Assembly (NCBI GenBank): GCA_002685255.1
Contig: NYWU01000030.1
Location: 62,001-126,000 of the forward strand
DNA length: 64,000 nucleotides
Direction: 5' to 3'
Source of the DNA: Idiomarinaceae bacterium
GTDB taxonomy: Bacteria; Pseudomonadota; Gammaproteobacteria; Enterobacterales; Alteromonadaceae
Shown: positions 46,343 through 55,282 of the stretch, piece after piece
Layout of the letters: the number at the start of each line of letters is the position of its first letter
How positions within the stretch are numbered: position 1 is the stretch's first letter
Position numbers and translations under genes: made by a program
The notes under the pieces: generated by a model
Seen by the model: only the letters and a program-made list of their open reading frames with translations
Database searches by the model: none
What the model was told of the DNA's origin: nothing

Positions 46343-48559
46343 TTAGAAACGATAGCCTACTGTCAGTGATACTGTGCGAGGGTCACCGTAGTACCCTGTG
46401 ACGATGTTTTCACCGAAGGTAGAGCCAAAGTTATAGCCCGCTAGACGATATTCTTCGTCAAATACATTTTTGGCATGTAAGCCAACATTCCACTGACCAC
46501 TGGTTGAGTACCAAACCAAGCTAGTATTAACCAGGCTATAGGCTTCTTCATCCAACGGTGAAGGAACTTCAAAAATCTGTGTGTCATCTCGATACGAGAC
46601 CGAGGTCGACCATACCAATGAGCCGCTGTCCAGGATAAATTCTTTATTGAAACCCAAGTTCGCAGTCAGTTTAGGCGTATTCGCAAATGACCACGTGTCC
46701 GACACATCTTCAACTTGCCCTGTTTGCGGATTGAAGAAAGCAACCTCATCAAACTCGGCATCGATATAGCCCAACGAGCCAGTAAAATTTAGCGTTTCCG
46801 TGGCGGCAAAAGTCGCTTCCAGTTCAAAGCCCTGTACTGTCGAGTCCGCAGCATTAAGCACTTGTGACGCAACGCCCCCTGTTTCAACAGCGCGTTGAAC
46901 GGTTACTTGCATATCTTGATAGTCGGAATAGAAGACTGCGCCATTCAAACGCAAACGACTATCGAGCCACTCGCTCTTAACACCGAATTCATAGGTGTCT
47001 ACGATTTCAGGGTCGTACGGATTGGCAGCGTCAGGGTTGAGGCTCACGTCTGCCCGCATATCAACACCACCGGATTTGAAGCCATTGCTATAACTGGCAT
47101 ACCACATCATCTCGGGGGTCATTTGATAGCTAACACTCGCGTGTGGTGAGAACTTACTCCAATCCTCTTTAGTGTTAAAGTCCGAGTTCACCACAATCGG
47201 ATCCGCTGAATAATCGCCCCTATCGAGGAACTTAACCCCAGCATACGTATAGCGATATACGTCGGCGTCTTTCTCGTCACGCGTGTAGCGTCCACCGACT
47301 GTTACCGACCATTGGTCATCTAATTTGTAGCTTGCTTGGCCAAAAATCGCCTCGCTCGTCGTATCGACACAGCCGCCATTGTCGATCGTCAGATTCAATA
47401 ACCCTAGCACCGTGCCAAAAACGCCACAGGCTGTGCCATCATAAAAATATAGACCACCAATAAAGTTTAAGCGGTCATCCGAGTAGGTGAGCTGAAACTC
47501 TTGTGTCGTTTGGTCATCATCATAGTAAGCAGGTACTAACAGTACGGGGTTGACCGTTGAGTCAAAATCAATGTTGGTATCAGTACTGCCTTCACGATAC
47601 GCGGTGATCGACTTGAAGCCCCACTGAGCGTCGACATCCCAATCAACAGTCAAAGAGTAGCCTTCGGTTTCAACCGAGTTATCGGTCGGCATCGCGGTAT
47701 AAGAATCAAATACGTCGTCAAGATAGGGTTCATCACTTAACAGTGATGGTAATAGTCGGTGTCCTCCGCGTGCATTAGAATCGTCTTGAGTCCAGTCCGC
47801 GGCAAATTTAACATCAACATCTTTGCTCGCTAGCCAGCGTGCATTGAATCGTCCTGTCACCAACTCTTTATTATAGTTATCTGCACCCGTGTTAACGAAC
47901 TCTCCGTAACCATCGCGATTCAATGTTGCGAATGCACCGCCAATATAGAAGTTGTTACTCAGTGCCGTTTGACCGGCGACTTTTAAGTCGGTTTGGTTGT
48001 AAGTGCCAATGGTGCCCTTAACTTCAAATTCGTTGTAGCCCGTTAGGTCACGAGTGACATACTTCATCGCACCACCAATGGTGTTCTTACCGTATAAGGT
48101 GCCTTGAGGACCGCGTAAAACTTCCACACGTTGTACATCAAGCACTTCAAGCACAGCTCCTTGTGGACGCGCTACATAGACGTCATCAATATAAATACCG
48201 ACGCCAGGCTCAAAGCCCCACAATGGATCTTGTTGTCCGATACCACGGATATAAGCCGTCAGTGTTGAGTTGGTTCCACGGCTGACTTGAAAAGTCGTAT
48301 TGGGCATTTTGTACTGTAACTCAGTGATATCTTCGATACCGTCTCGCTCAAGTTCTTGCTCACCAAAGGCACTGACGGCTACCGGCACTTCTTGCAGGCT
48401 TTCGTTAGTCCGACGAGCAGTGACCTCAATGCGTTCAAGTTTATCGGATGCCTGCTGTTCGTTTTGTTCGGCGTTATCCTGCGCCCACACCGACGCGCTA
48501 CTCAGCGCACCTGTCATCGCTAGCGTTAACAGCGAAAGTTTAAATCCTTTGTTGTTCAT
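46343..48559 (-). CDS. TonB-dependent outer-membrane receptor
   Basis: 738 residues from the ATG at 48557-48559, which has GGGGAAA before it and opens a signal peptide (cleavage after VWA). A TonB box is visible as ERIEVTARR, followed by a plug domain (about 50-165, with EVPVAVSAFGEQEL, IRGIGQQD and VEVLRGPQGTLYGKNTIGG) and a 22-strand barrel ending in TVSLTVGYRF. The RRTNESLQEVP start is that of receptors widespread in sphingomonads and Alteromonadales that take up varied organic compounds, not only siderophores. It is divergent from the GntP-ligase-hydrolase operon, which suggests its ligand is the substrate of that pathway. Confidence 0.92.
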   Translation of the reverse strand: MNNKGFKLSLLTLAMTGALSSASVWAQDNAEQNEQQASDKLERIEVTARRTNESLQEVPVAVSAFGEQELERDGIEDITELQYKMPNTTFQVSRGTNSTLTAYIRGIGQQDPLWGFEPGVGIYIDDVYVARPQGAVLEVLDVQRVEVLRGPQGTLYGKNTIGGAMKYVTRDLTGYNEFEVKGTIGTYNQTDLKVAGQTALSNNFYIGGAFATLNRDGYGEFVNTGADNYNKELVTGRFNARWLASKDVDVKFAADWTQDDSNARGGHRLLPSLLSDEPYLDDVFDSYTAMPTDNSVETEGYSLTVDWDVDAQWGFKSITAYREGSTDTNIDFDSTVNPVLLVPAYYDDDQTTQEFQLTYSDDRLNFIGGLYFYDGTACGVFGTVLGLLNLTIDNGGCVDTTSEAIFGQASYKLDDQWSVTVGGRYTRDEKDADVYRYTYAGVKFLDRGDYSADPIVVNSDFNTKEDWSKFSPHASVSYQMTPEMMWYASYSNGFKSGGVDMRADVSLNPDAANPYDPEIVDTYEFGVKSEWLDSRLRLNGAVFYSDYQDMQVTVQRAVETGGVASQVLNAADSTVQGFELEATFAATETLNFTGSLGYIDAEFDEVAFFNPQTGQVEDVSDTWSFANTPKLTANLGFNKEFILDSGSLVWSTSVSYRDDTQIFEVPSPLDEEAYSLVNTSLVWYSTSGQWNVGLHAKNVFDEEYRLAGYNFGSTFGENIVTGYYGDPRTVSLTVGYRF

Positions 48560-48673
48560 GGTGTTTCCCCTGACATTTATTGTCATTGTTATTGCAATTA
48601 TTGGCTGTGCATCACGCACCAGAATCATGGCTGTTAAATAACCTAGCGCAAAATGTTAAAAAAGTGATCTGTA

Positions 48674-48687
48674 CCATAGTACTATGG
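48674..48687. promoter_or_regulatory. 14-bp perfect palindrome in the divergent promoter
   Basis: CCATAGTACTATGG lies about midway between the receptor start (48559) and the permease start (48769), the position expected for an operator controlling both. The CrbR-like regulator is the nearest candidate binder. A weaker copy occurs at 41559-41572. Confidence 0.5.
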
Positions 48688-48768
48688 GTTAACTCCACGC
48701 GTTCACGCACAATAGAGCCATGCAACGACCAGAACATGGCCCGTTATTAACTCGTTGCGAGGTATTTC

Positions 48769-50064
48769 ATGTTAAGTATGATTGGATTGGTGGGCGGTTT
48801 ATTGCTGCTCATTGTACTCACGTTAAGAGGAATGAACCTCTTTATCAGTGCACCGCTGTGTGCGGTTGTCGTTGCTTTGTGTAGCGGTATCCCGTTGTTC
48901 ACTGGCGATGTTAACTTTGTCGCCGCCTATATGGATGGGTTTGCCGGCTTTGTCGCCGCTTGGTTCTTTATGTTCCTCCTCGGCTCCATGTTCGGTAAAT
49001 TTATGGAAGATACCGGCGCGGCAGACAGTGTTGCCAAGTGGATTATTGACCGACTCGGCAAAAAACAAGCCGTATTAGCCGTCGTATTAGCCTGCGCTAT
49101 CTTGACTTACGGTGGTGTGAGCGTGTTTGTGGTCGCTTTTTCAGTCTACCCTATGGCACTCAGTCTATTTAAAGACGCTAACTTGCCACGTCGCTTCATT
49201 CCTGCCGCACTGTCGTTTGGTTCAGTTACTTTCACCATGACCTCGGCGGGTTCACCCGAAATTCAAAACTGGATCCCGATAAAGTATTTAGGGACATCTC
49301 CCTATGCAGCGTGGGAAGTCAGTTTAGTGGTCGCTGTCTTTATGGCAGTATTTGGCTATTGGTGGCTAACCAAGATTATCAATCGCGCCGTTGCACGTGG
49401 CGAGCATTTTGAAGCGCAAGAGCACGATCCGGTACTGCTTGAGCGCGACTTACCCAACCCTTTGGCAAGTTTAGTCCCGCTTCTAGTTGTATTGGGGCTC
49501 TCATTTTCATTTCATGAGCAACTTGCCCAAAACGCGCTTATCGTCGCATTGCTTGGTGGCGTAATCGCTATTGCTATCATCAACTACAACTACTTCCACA
49601 AACCTCAGCTGGCAATATCTGATGCCACCACAGGTGCGCTTGTCGCTATCGGCAATACGGCAGCCGTAGTTGGGTTTGGCAGTATCGCCAAAATCACGCC
49701 TGCCTTTGATACCGCGGTAAATGCTATGACCAGTCTACCCGGTAACGAGCTGGTCGGCGCAGCCGTTGCTGTCAGTGTGATCGCAGGCTTAACAGGTTCT
49801 GCCTCAGGTGGACAAGCCATTGCCCTGCCCGAAGTCGGTCCCCACTACATGGATGCAGGCGTTAACCCAGAGCAGCTACACCGTATTGTTTCGATATCAT
49901 CGGGTGCACTCGACTCGCTACCGCACAATGGCTATGTGGTCACAACGATTCGCGCCATTTGTAAGCAGAGTCACAAAGATGCATACCCTGCAGTGGCCGC
50001 TGTCACCGTCGTAGTGCCGCTGATTGGACTCAGCTTAGCTATCGCACTCTTCATGCTGTTTTAA
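48769..50064 (+). CDS. GntP-family permease, hydroxyacid type
   Basis: 431 residues with about 12 membrane segments. Typical stretches are FLLGSMFGKFMEDTGAADSV, YGGVSVFVVAFSVYPMAL, TMTSAGSPEIQN and, near the end, SISSGALDSLPHNGYVVT. These match the GntP branch annotated as D-3-hydroxybutyrate or short hydroxyacid permeases rather than gluconate permeases; the exact substrate is not certain. It is the first gene of a three-gene operon with an acyl-CoA ligase (16 bases on) and an exported hydrolase. Confidence 0.8.
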   Translation: MLSMIGLVGGLLLLIVLTLRGMNLFISAPLCAVVVALCSGIPLFTGDVNFVAAYMDGFAGFVAAWFFMFLLGSMFGKFMEDTGAADSVAKWIIDRLGKKQAVLAVVLACAILTYGGVSVFVVAFSVYPMALSLFKDANLPRRFIPAALSFGSVTFTMTSAGSPEIQNWIPIKYLGTSPYAAWEVSLVVAVFMAVFGYWWLTKIINRAVARGEHFEAQEHDPVLLERDLPNPLASLVPLLVVLGLSFSFHEQLAQNALIVALLGGVIAIAIINYNYFHKPQLAISDATTGALVAIGNTAAVVGFGSIAKITPAFDTAVNAMTSLPGNELVGAAVAVSVIAGLTGSASGGQAIALPEVGPHYMDAGVNPEQLHRIVSISSGALDSLPHNGYVVTTIRAICKQSHKDAYPAVAAVTVVVPLIGLSLAIALFMLF

Positions 50065-50080
50065 TTGAGAGGCTAAAACG

Positions 50081-51724
50081 ATGTTAACTACAGAACTTTC
50101 TGGCAATATGATGCAGCGCCCGCTCCAAATTATTGATATCTTGCGCTACGCAGCAACCCGTTACCCACATCAAGAAATCGTCACACGCCGTCTTGAAGGT
50201 GACCACCACCGCTATGGTTACCAAGCGTGCTACCAACGCACTTGTCAGTTGGCGCATGGGCTCAAACAATTAGGTATTCAGCCAGGGGAACGCGTCGCTA
50301 GCCTCGCCTGGAATACCTATCGTCATATGGAGTTATACTACGCGGTCAGTGGCATCGGCGCGGTGATGCACACAGTCAACCCGCGCTTATTTGAGGACCA
50401 AATCGCTTGGATTTTGAACCATGCCGAGAGCACTTGGGTGTTTGTTGATATATCCTTCTTAGCGATACTTGAGCAAATAGCGCCGGAACTCAAACACGTA
50501 AAAGGGTTTATCGTGATGGTCGACGAGGATCAAATGCCCGATCCCAAGCTCGATAACCTTTATAATTATGAAACCCTGCTTGCCTCTAATGCGCCCGCTT
50601 ATGATTGGCCAGATATAGATGAACAGAGTGCAGCTCTGCTGTGTTATACATCAGGCACCACGGGGCATCCGAAAGGCGTACTGGCTTCACATCGGGCCAT
50701 GGTGCTTCATGCGCAAGCAACGATGGGTAAGGATATGCTTGCACTTGATGAAGACACTGTCTTAATGCCGATGGTGACCATGTATCACGTCGCTGCATGG
50801 GGTGCACCTTACGCGGCCCCCCTTGCAGGTAGTAAATTAGTGTTCAGTGGTGACGGTACGTCAGGCGAGGTGATGAGCGAACTTATTCGGCAAGAACAAG
50901 TGAGCGTTGGTTTGGGCGTGCCTACTATTTGGCTGACTCTGCACAATCATTTATCAGAATCAAAGCAATCGATACCTACTTTAAAGCGCGTTTGTGTGGG
51001 CGGCGCGGCCTCCCCGCTGGGGCTCGTTAAAACCTACGATCAGGTTTATGACGTCTACTGGCAGCCGATTTGGGGCATGACAGAGACAGGGCCCTTGGTG
51101 TACTCAGCCCCGCCTACTCGCGATATTCTGACACGTAGCAAGGAAGAACAATATCGGATTCAGACCACTGCTGGTCGCCCAGTATTTGGCTCTGAAGCGC
51201 GTATCGTCGATTTAGATAACAATCCGCTCCCCCATGACGGTGAAACACGTGGCGAGTTGCAGGTAAGAGGTCATTGGATTGCCAGTCAATACTTCCGTAA
51301 CGATGATCTGACGAGCTTCCCTGACGGTTGGTTAGCGACTGGCGATATCGCCGTGATTGATCCAGAGGGCTTTATGAAAGTCGTTGACCGCAAAAAGGAT
51401 GTCATTAAAAGCGGCGGTGAATGGATAAGCTCGCTTGATATCGAAAATATCGCCAGCCAACACCCCGCAGTGAATGAAGCCTGTGTTATTGGTGTTAAAC
51501 ATCCTAAATGGGACGAACGCCCGTTGCTACTTATCGTACCTAATGCGGGTAAAGCAATTGACGAAACAGAAGTCAAAGACTTCTTGACCGGGAAAATCGC
51601 ACGTTGGTGGATGCCCGACGCTATTCTGTTTGTCGAACAGTTACCGCACACCGGCACAGGTAAGCTCCTCAAAACTGAACTTAGAACACAGTATCAAAAT
51701 TTCTTACTGGAGAACGCATCATGA
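50081..51724 (+). CDS. AMP-dependent acyl-CoA synthetase
   Basis: 547 residues of the ANL family; it activates a carboxylic acid with ATP to an acyl-AMP and then a CoA thioester. Motifs: CYTSGTTGHPKGVLAS (P-loop, about 188-203), WGMTETGPL, the hinge GDIAVIDPEGFMKVVDRKKD and the catalytic lysine in TGTGKLLKTELR. The first residues (LQIIDILRYAATRYPHQEIV) are those of medium- and long-chain-type ligases. GAGAGG precedes the start. The ATGA overlap with the next gene shows coupled translation. Confidence 0.9.
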   Translation: MLTTELSGNMMQRPLQIIDILRYAATRYPHQEIVTRRLEGDHHRYGYQACYQRTCQLAHGLKQLGIQPGERVASLAWNTYRHMELYYAVSGIGAVMHTVNPRLFEDQIAWILNHAESTWVFVDISFLAILEQIAPELKHVKGFIVMVDEDQMPDPKLDNLYNYETLLASNAPAYDWPDIDEQSAALLCYTSGTTGHPKGVLASHRAMVLHAQATMGKDMLALDEDTVLMPMVTMYHVAAWGAPYAAPLAGSKLVFSGDGTSGEVMSELIRQEQVSVGLGVPTIWLTLHNHLSESKQSIPTLKRVCVGGAASPLGLVKTYDQVYDVYWQPIWGMTETGPLVYSAPPTRDILTRSKEEQYRIQTTAGRPVFGSEARIVDLDNNPLPHDGETRGELQVRGHWIASQYFRNDDLTSFPDGWLATGDIAVIDPEGFMKVVDRKKDVIKSGGEWISSLDIENIASQHPAVNEACVIGVKHPKWDERPLLLIVPNAGKAIDETEVKDFLTGKIARWWMPDAILFVEQLPHTGTGKLLKTELRTQYQNFLLENAS

Positions 51725-52908
51725 GTACACTAAAAACTGCCAAGCTGAGCCTTGTTGCGCTCTGTGGCTTGTTTATTTCAATCACGCAGGCGCAAGAACC
51801 CCTGTTAGTGGAAAAACAAAGCTTTCAAATGGATAACTACACCACGGTGGGAGGGGAAACCATCAAGGATGTCACTGTCGGGTGGGAGGCTTACGGTGAG
51901 CTTAATGAGACTAAAGATAACGTAATTCTTATTACTCACTTCTTTTCTGGCAACAGCCATGCGGCGGGAAAATATACGCCTAATGATCCGCAAGCGGGCT
52001 ATTGGGATGCCATTATTGGCCCTGGGAAGGCAATCGATACCAATAAATTCTACGTCGTAAGTATCGATTCTTTAGTTAACGCTTACCCGAATCTACCGAG
52101 TGTCATCACCACCGGCCCAGCAAGTATCAACCCTGATACAGGCAAGCCCTACGGTCTTGATTTTCCTGTGGTCACTATTCGCGACTTCGTCAACGTACAA
52201 AAAGCATTGCTTGAATCAAAGGGAATTAACAAACTCCACGCAGTGGTAGGCGCGTCCATGGGCTCACTGCAAGCTATCGAATGGGCATCAGCCTATCCAA
52301 ACTGGGTCGACCGGATGGTTTCGGTCATCGGCACCGCAAAAATGGATGCGTGGACCATTGCCGGTCTCGAAATGTGGTCTCAAGCTATCAAGCTGGATCC
52401 AAACTGGCGCGATGGTGATTATTACGGCCATGACGCTCCAATTGATGGCGTCACTATGGCTCAGGCGATGATTACTCATGGCGCCATGCACCCCGAGATC
52501 TTCAATCAAAGTGCACCTCAGCAACCGACGTTGCCAGAGGGTGGGCTTGAAACAGTTAACAACCAACTACCCGCGGCTAAATGGTTATTCGACAGCAGCC
52601 GCGCACGCGCTCCACTGGCTGATGCCAATCATATCCTTTATTTAGTAAGGGCTAACCAGCTCTTTATTGCAGGCCACAAAGACACCTTAGAACAGGGATT
52701 AGCTAATGTGACAGCGAAGTCGCTATTCTTGCCGTCGAGTAACGATTTACTGCTCATGCCTTATATGGCTGAACACGCCAACGCGATGTTAAACGATTTG
52801 GGTAAAGAGTCAGAGCTAGAATACATCGAGGGGCCATGGGGCCACCTCAATGGTCTTTTCTCGATTCAATCAAAAGCCACTAAGTTGACGCAGTTTTTGA
52901 ACCAATAA
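51721..52908 (+). CDS. exported alpha/beta hydrolase of the homoserine acetyltransferase (MetX)-like family
   Basis: 395 residues. The first about 24 are a signal peptide (KLSLVALCGLFISITQAQ). The rest matches the MetX-like alpha/beta-hydrolase fold: VGWEAYGELN, the oxyanion region LITHFFSGNSH, a nucleophile elbow VGASMGSLQ (Ser179), a likely acid in SSNDLLLMP and His in GPWGHLNG. Cytoplasmic MetX makes O-acetylhomoserine; an exported copy more likely hydrolyses an ester in the periplasm. Its place behind the ligase and permease supports this. No met genes are nearby. Confidence 0.8.
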   Translation: MSTLKTAKLSLVALCGLFISITQAQEPLLVEKQSFQMDNYTTVGGETIKDVTVGWEAYGELNETKDNVILITHFFSGNSHAAGKYTPNDPQAGYWDAIIGPGKAIDTNKFYVVSIDSLVNAYPNLPSVITTGPASINPDTGKPYGLDFPVVTIRDFVNVQKALLESKGINKLHAVVGASMGSLQAIEWASAYPNWVDRMVSVIGTAKMDAWTIAGLEMWSQAIKLDPNWRDGDYYGHDAPIDGVTMAQAMITHGAMHPEIFNQSAPQQPTLPEGGLETVNNQLPAAKWLFDSSRARAPLADANHILYLVRANQLFIAGHKDTLEQGLANVTAKSLFLPSSNDLLLMPYMAEHANAMLNDLGKESELEYIEGPWGHLNGLFSIQSKATKLTQFLNQ

Positions 52909-52911
52909 TAT

Positions 52912-54663
52912 TTAGGAGCCGCCGAACAGGCGGCCCTTCAACTTATCTTTCAACGAATCCTCAATTTTAGACTTAAGCAGCTCCTCAAGTTGCTTATCTA
53001 AACTGTCAGACTGCCCTTGCCAGTCACCGAGCTGATTCAAGAATGCTTCTTCACCGCCCATTTGCTCGTTAACTTTTGCCATCAAGTCTTGCTTAATCGA
53101 CTGCAGCTTTTCTGAAGCCTCGCCGAGTGCCGCTTGCGAGAGCATTTTTCCAAGCTGATCGTCCAAATCGGAATTCAACGAAAGGCTCGGACTCACGATA
53201 CTCCCACCCACATCAGTATTCACATCGAGACGATTAAGTTGGCCCAAGGCGTTAGCAATCGCTTTGGTAATTTTGCTCGTCCCTGACGCATCGACTTTTA
53301 AATCAAGCAATTTAACCAGTGCTGAACCATCAAGCTCATTGCCTTTCACCCGCACGGAGCCATCGCTATCTAGTATCGAAGAAATGAGTGATGCCGCTAT
53401 CTCACTGTTATTGACTAGGTCAATATTACTTAACTGTGCGCCTTTCAACTGCCACTGCTGTTTTGCGTCAATGCCACTGGGCAACAGCGCTAGCTCACCA
53501 TTCAAGTTAAATGAGCGCCACAGTGATGCATTATCTGCACGAGCTTGATAAGTCGTCGACTGACCCAATAAATCATGCTGATAAGTAATATTCTCCCAGT
53601 TGACATCCACTTGTGTGCCCGCAATCAGGATCTCCGTACGCGCCTTTTTGATTAATAACTCGGGCGCTGCATCCTGCTCGGCAAAACTAATGTTTTCGCC
53701 CATACCACGGGCTTTTTCTATGGTTTGGCTATCATCTGCCCGCGCAAGCATCGGTGCAATCTGCTCATAAGCGAGTAACACATAGTGACTCCATTTCTTG
53801 GCCTCCTCACCCAGCAATAGGCCTGTCACGTTTTGAATACCCGTCTCATTGAGCTGGAAGAATGATCGAATTCGGTCGATATCATTACCCGGCGCCGCCT
53901 TTACCTCACTGAGCTGAGTCTTCACCGTATCAATGCTTTGTTCAAGTTCTGCCTTAAATTGCGCAACCGCTTCTTTATCTTGTCGAATTTGTTGTTTCAA
54001 TTTATCGAGTTGCTTTTTACGCTCAGCAATATCTCCGAGCCCCTCGATCTTACCCGACGTTAGTTGTTCTATTTGCTGCTTATACTGCTCAATCTTTTCC
54101 TTTTTCGGTAACTGGTCGCGAGCTTGCTTAAATTCAGTTTCTTGTTGCTTAACCTTTTGCTTGGCCGTCGCGATCACATCCTCCGTCTGCAAACCGACTT
54201 GCGCGACAATTTCATCAGTCGAAGGCAGTTTAGCCTTAACTGACGACCAACCATCCGAAGCCCAACTTTTGACCTGATCTTTATTAATAGATACATAGAC
54301 CTCACCGGGTGATTCACGTTTTTGTGCCAAACGCACTCCAGTGACATCCAGCTGTTCCATTAATACACGACCAAGAATTAGCTCGCTCAGACTCACATCA
54401 CCACTGATACGTTCAGCCTGCACACGGTTTAAATCGGGTTGATTAGGGTCAGTAATTTGTACCCCTGTCAACGTCAACCGGACAGGTGACCACTGGTGAG
54501 AAACCTCAGCTACATTCACCTCAGCACCGTTCAAGCGTCCAAGAGTCTGCTCAAACGTAAATTTCAAAATGGTGTCTAAAAATAGCCAAGACAATAAAAC
54601 CAGAGTGCCTAACACAACAAAAAACGCGCCGAGCCCAGGCCATCTAATGATACTCTTACTCAT
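52912..54663 (-). CDS. TIGR03545 family protein
   Basis: 583 residues. One N-terminal membrane segment (about 10-32) follows the family start IRWPGLGAFF. A domain with VAEVSHQWSPVRLTLTGVQI is followed by a long coiled coil (about 165-255, KQQETEFKQARDQLPKKEKI and similar), then an AsmA-like beta-rich part (about 370-500) and a charged helical end. The beta region and membrane anchor recall AsmA/TamB-type envelope proteins. Function is unknown. TIGR03545 and TIGR03546 genes are typically neighbours, and here they are separated by 1 base. Confidence 0.8.
   Translation of the reverse strand: MSKSIIRWPGLGAFFVVLGTLVLLSWLFLDTILKFTFEQTLGRLNGAEVNVAEVSHQWSPVRLTLTGVQITDPNQPDLNRVQAERISGDVSLSELILGRVLMEQLDVTGVRLAQKRESPGEVYVSINKDQVKSWASDGWSSVKAKLPSTDEIVAQVGLQTEDVIATAKQKVKQQETEFKQARDQLPKKEKIEQYKQQIEQLTSGKIEGLGDIAERKKQLDKLKQQIRQDKEAVAQFKAELEQSIDTVKTQLSEVKAAPGNDIDRIRSFFQLNETGIQNVTGLLLGEEAKKWSHYVLLAYEQIAPMLARADDSQTIEKARGMGENISFAEQDAAPELLIKKARTEILIAGTQVDVNWENITYQHDLLGQSTTYQARADNASLWRSFNLNGELALLPSGIDAKQQWQLKGAQLSNIDLVNNSEIAASLISSILDSDGSVRVKGNELDGSALVKLLDLKVDASGTSKITKAIANALGQLNRLDVNTDVGGSIVSPSLSLNSDLDDQLGKMLSQAALGEASEKLQSIKQDLMAKVNEQMGGEEAFLNQLGDWQGQSDSLDKQLEELLKSKIEDSLKDKLKGRLFGGS
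52918..52934. terminator. hairpin at the junction of the convergent genes
   Basis: GCCGCC, GAACA, GGCGGC, inside the last codons of the TIGR03545 gene and just past the hydrolase stop. No T run on either side; it may slow transcription from either direction. Confidence 0.3.
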
Positions 54664-54664
54664 A

Positions 54665-55171
54665 TCAACCTCTTAAATCCGAATATACTTGCCACAGCCG
54701 GCTTCCCTTTAGAACGCGCACAATTTTTAGTTTATTAAACGTTGCCTGAATCCGTTTGCGGTAATTAATCACGATGTAATAAGTCGCCCCCCAAACGATA
54801 GGACTGACGATAAGGCTGAAAATGAAGCTTCCCATCGTAATCGTGTGATAAAACAAGGAAACACGTCCAATAGCTGTCGCGTAGACAGCTTCATAAATTG
54901 CTTGCCAACTGTCGGCTCTGAGTATAGATTCGCCAAAGCTGTGAAACATCGGATCGAGTAAATACGCGAGCCCCGAAAACACAGCGAACGAGACCAGAAA
55001 CAGTGATAAATTGACTCGGAAAATCAAGGCTGCAAGTAAGATAATTAAGTTATGAACACGCCACAGTGGCGTTAATCCTAGAAACATGCCCAGCACCACC
55101 GCAATGGCCAATGAGCGGGCGCTCGTTTCTGAGTTTAGCGCTTTCAGTATTCGCGCTAATAACGTAAGCAT
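54665..55171 (-). CDS. TIGR03546 family membrane protein
   Basis: 168 residues with three or four hydrophobic segments. Family marks are the start LLARILKALNSETSARSLAI with GMFLGLTPLWRVHNLIILL and a later LDPMFHSFGESIL. It resembles DUF2062-like membrane proteins. Function is unknown. It is the first gene of the pair with TIGR03545, which suggests they work in one complex in the envelope. Confidence 0.8.
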   Translation of the reverse strand: MLTLLARILKALNSETSARSLAIAVVLGMFLGLTPLWRVHNLIILLAALIFRVNLSLFLVSFAVFSGLAYLLDPMFHSFGESILRADSWQAIYEAVYATAIGRVSLFYHTITMGSFIFSLIVSPIVWGATYYIVINYRKRIQATFNKLKIVRVLKGSRLWQVYSDLRG

Positions 55172-55282
55172 GGCAACATCCTTTTGAATTATTTTTAACT
55201 AATATAGTGTTTGATTCGTGCCTAAAGCAAATAACCTGTTATGTTTTTATAAAAGCTTTTCATTAAAGAGAAATACTCACTC

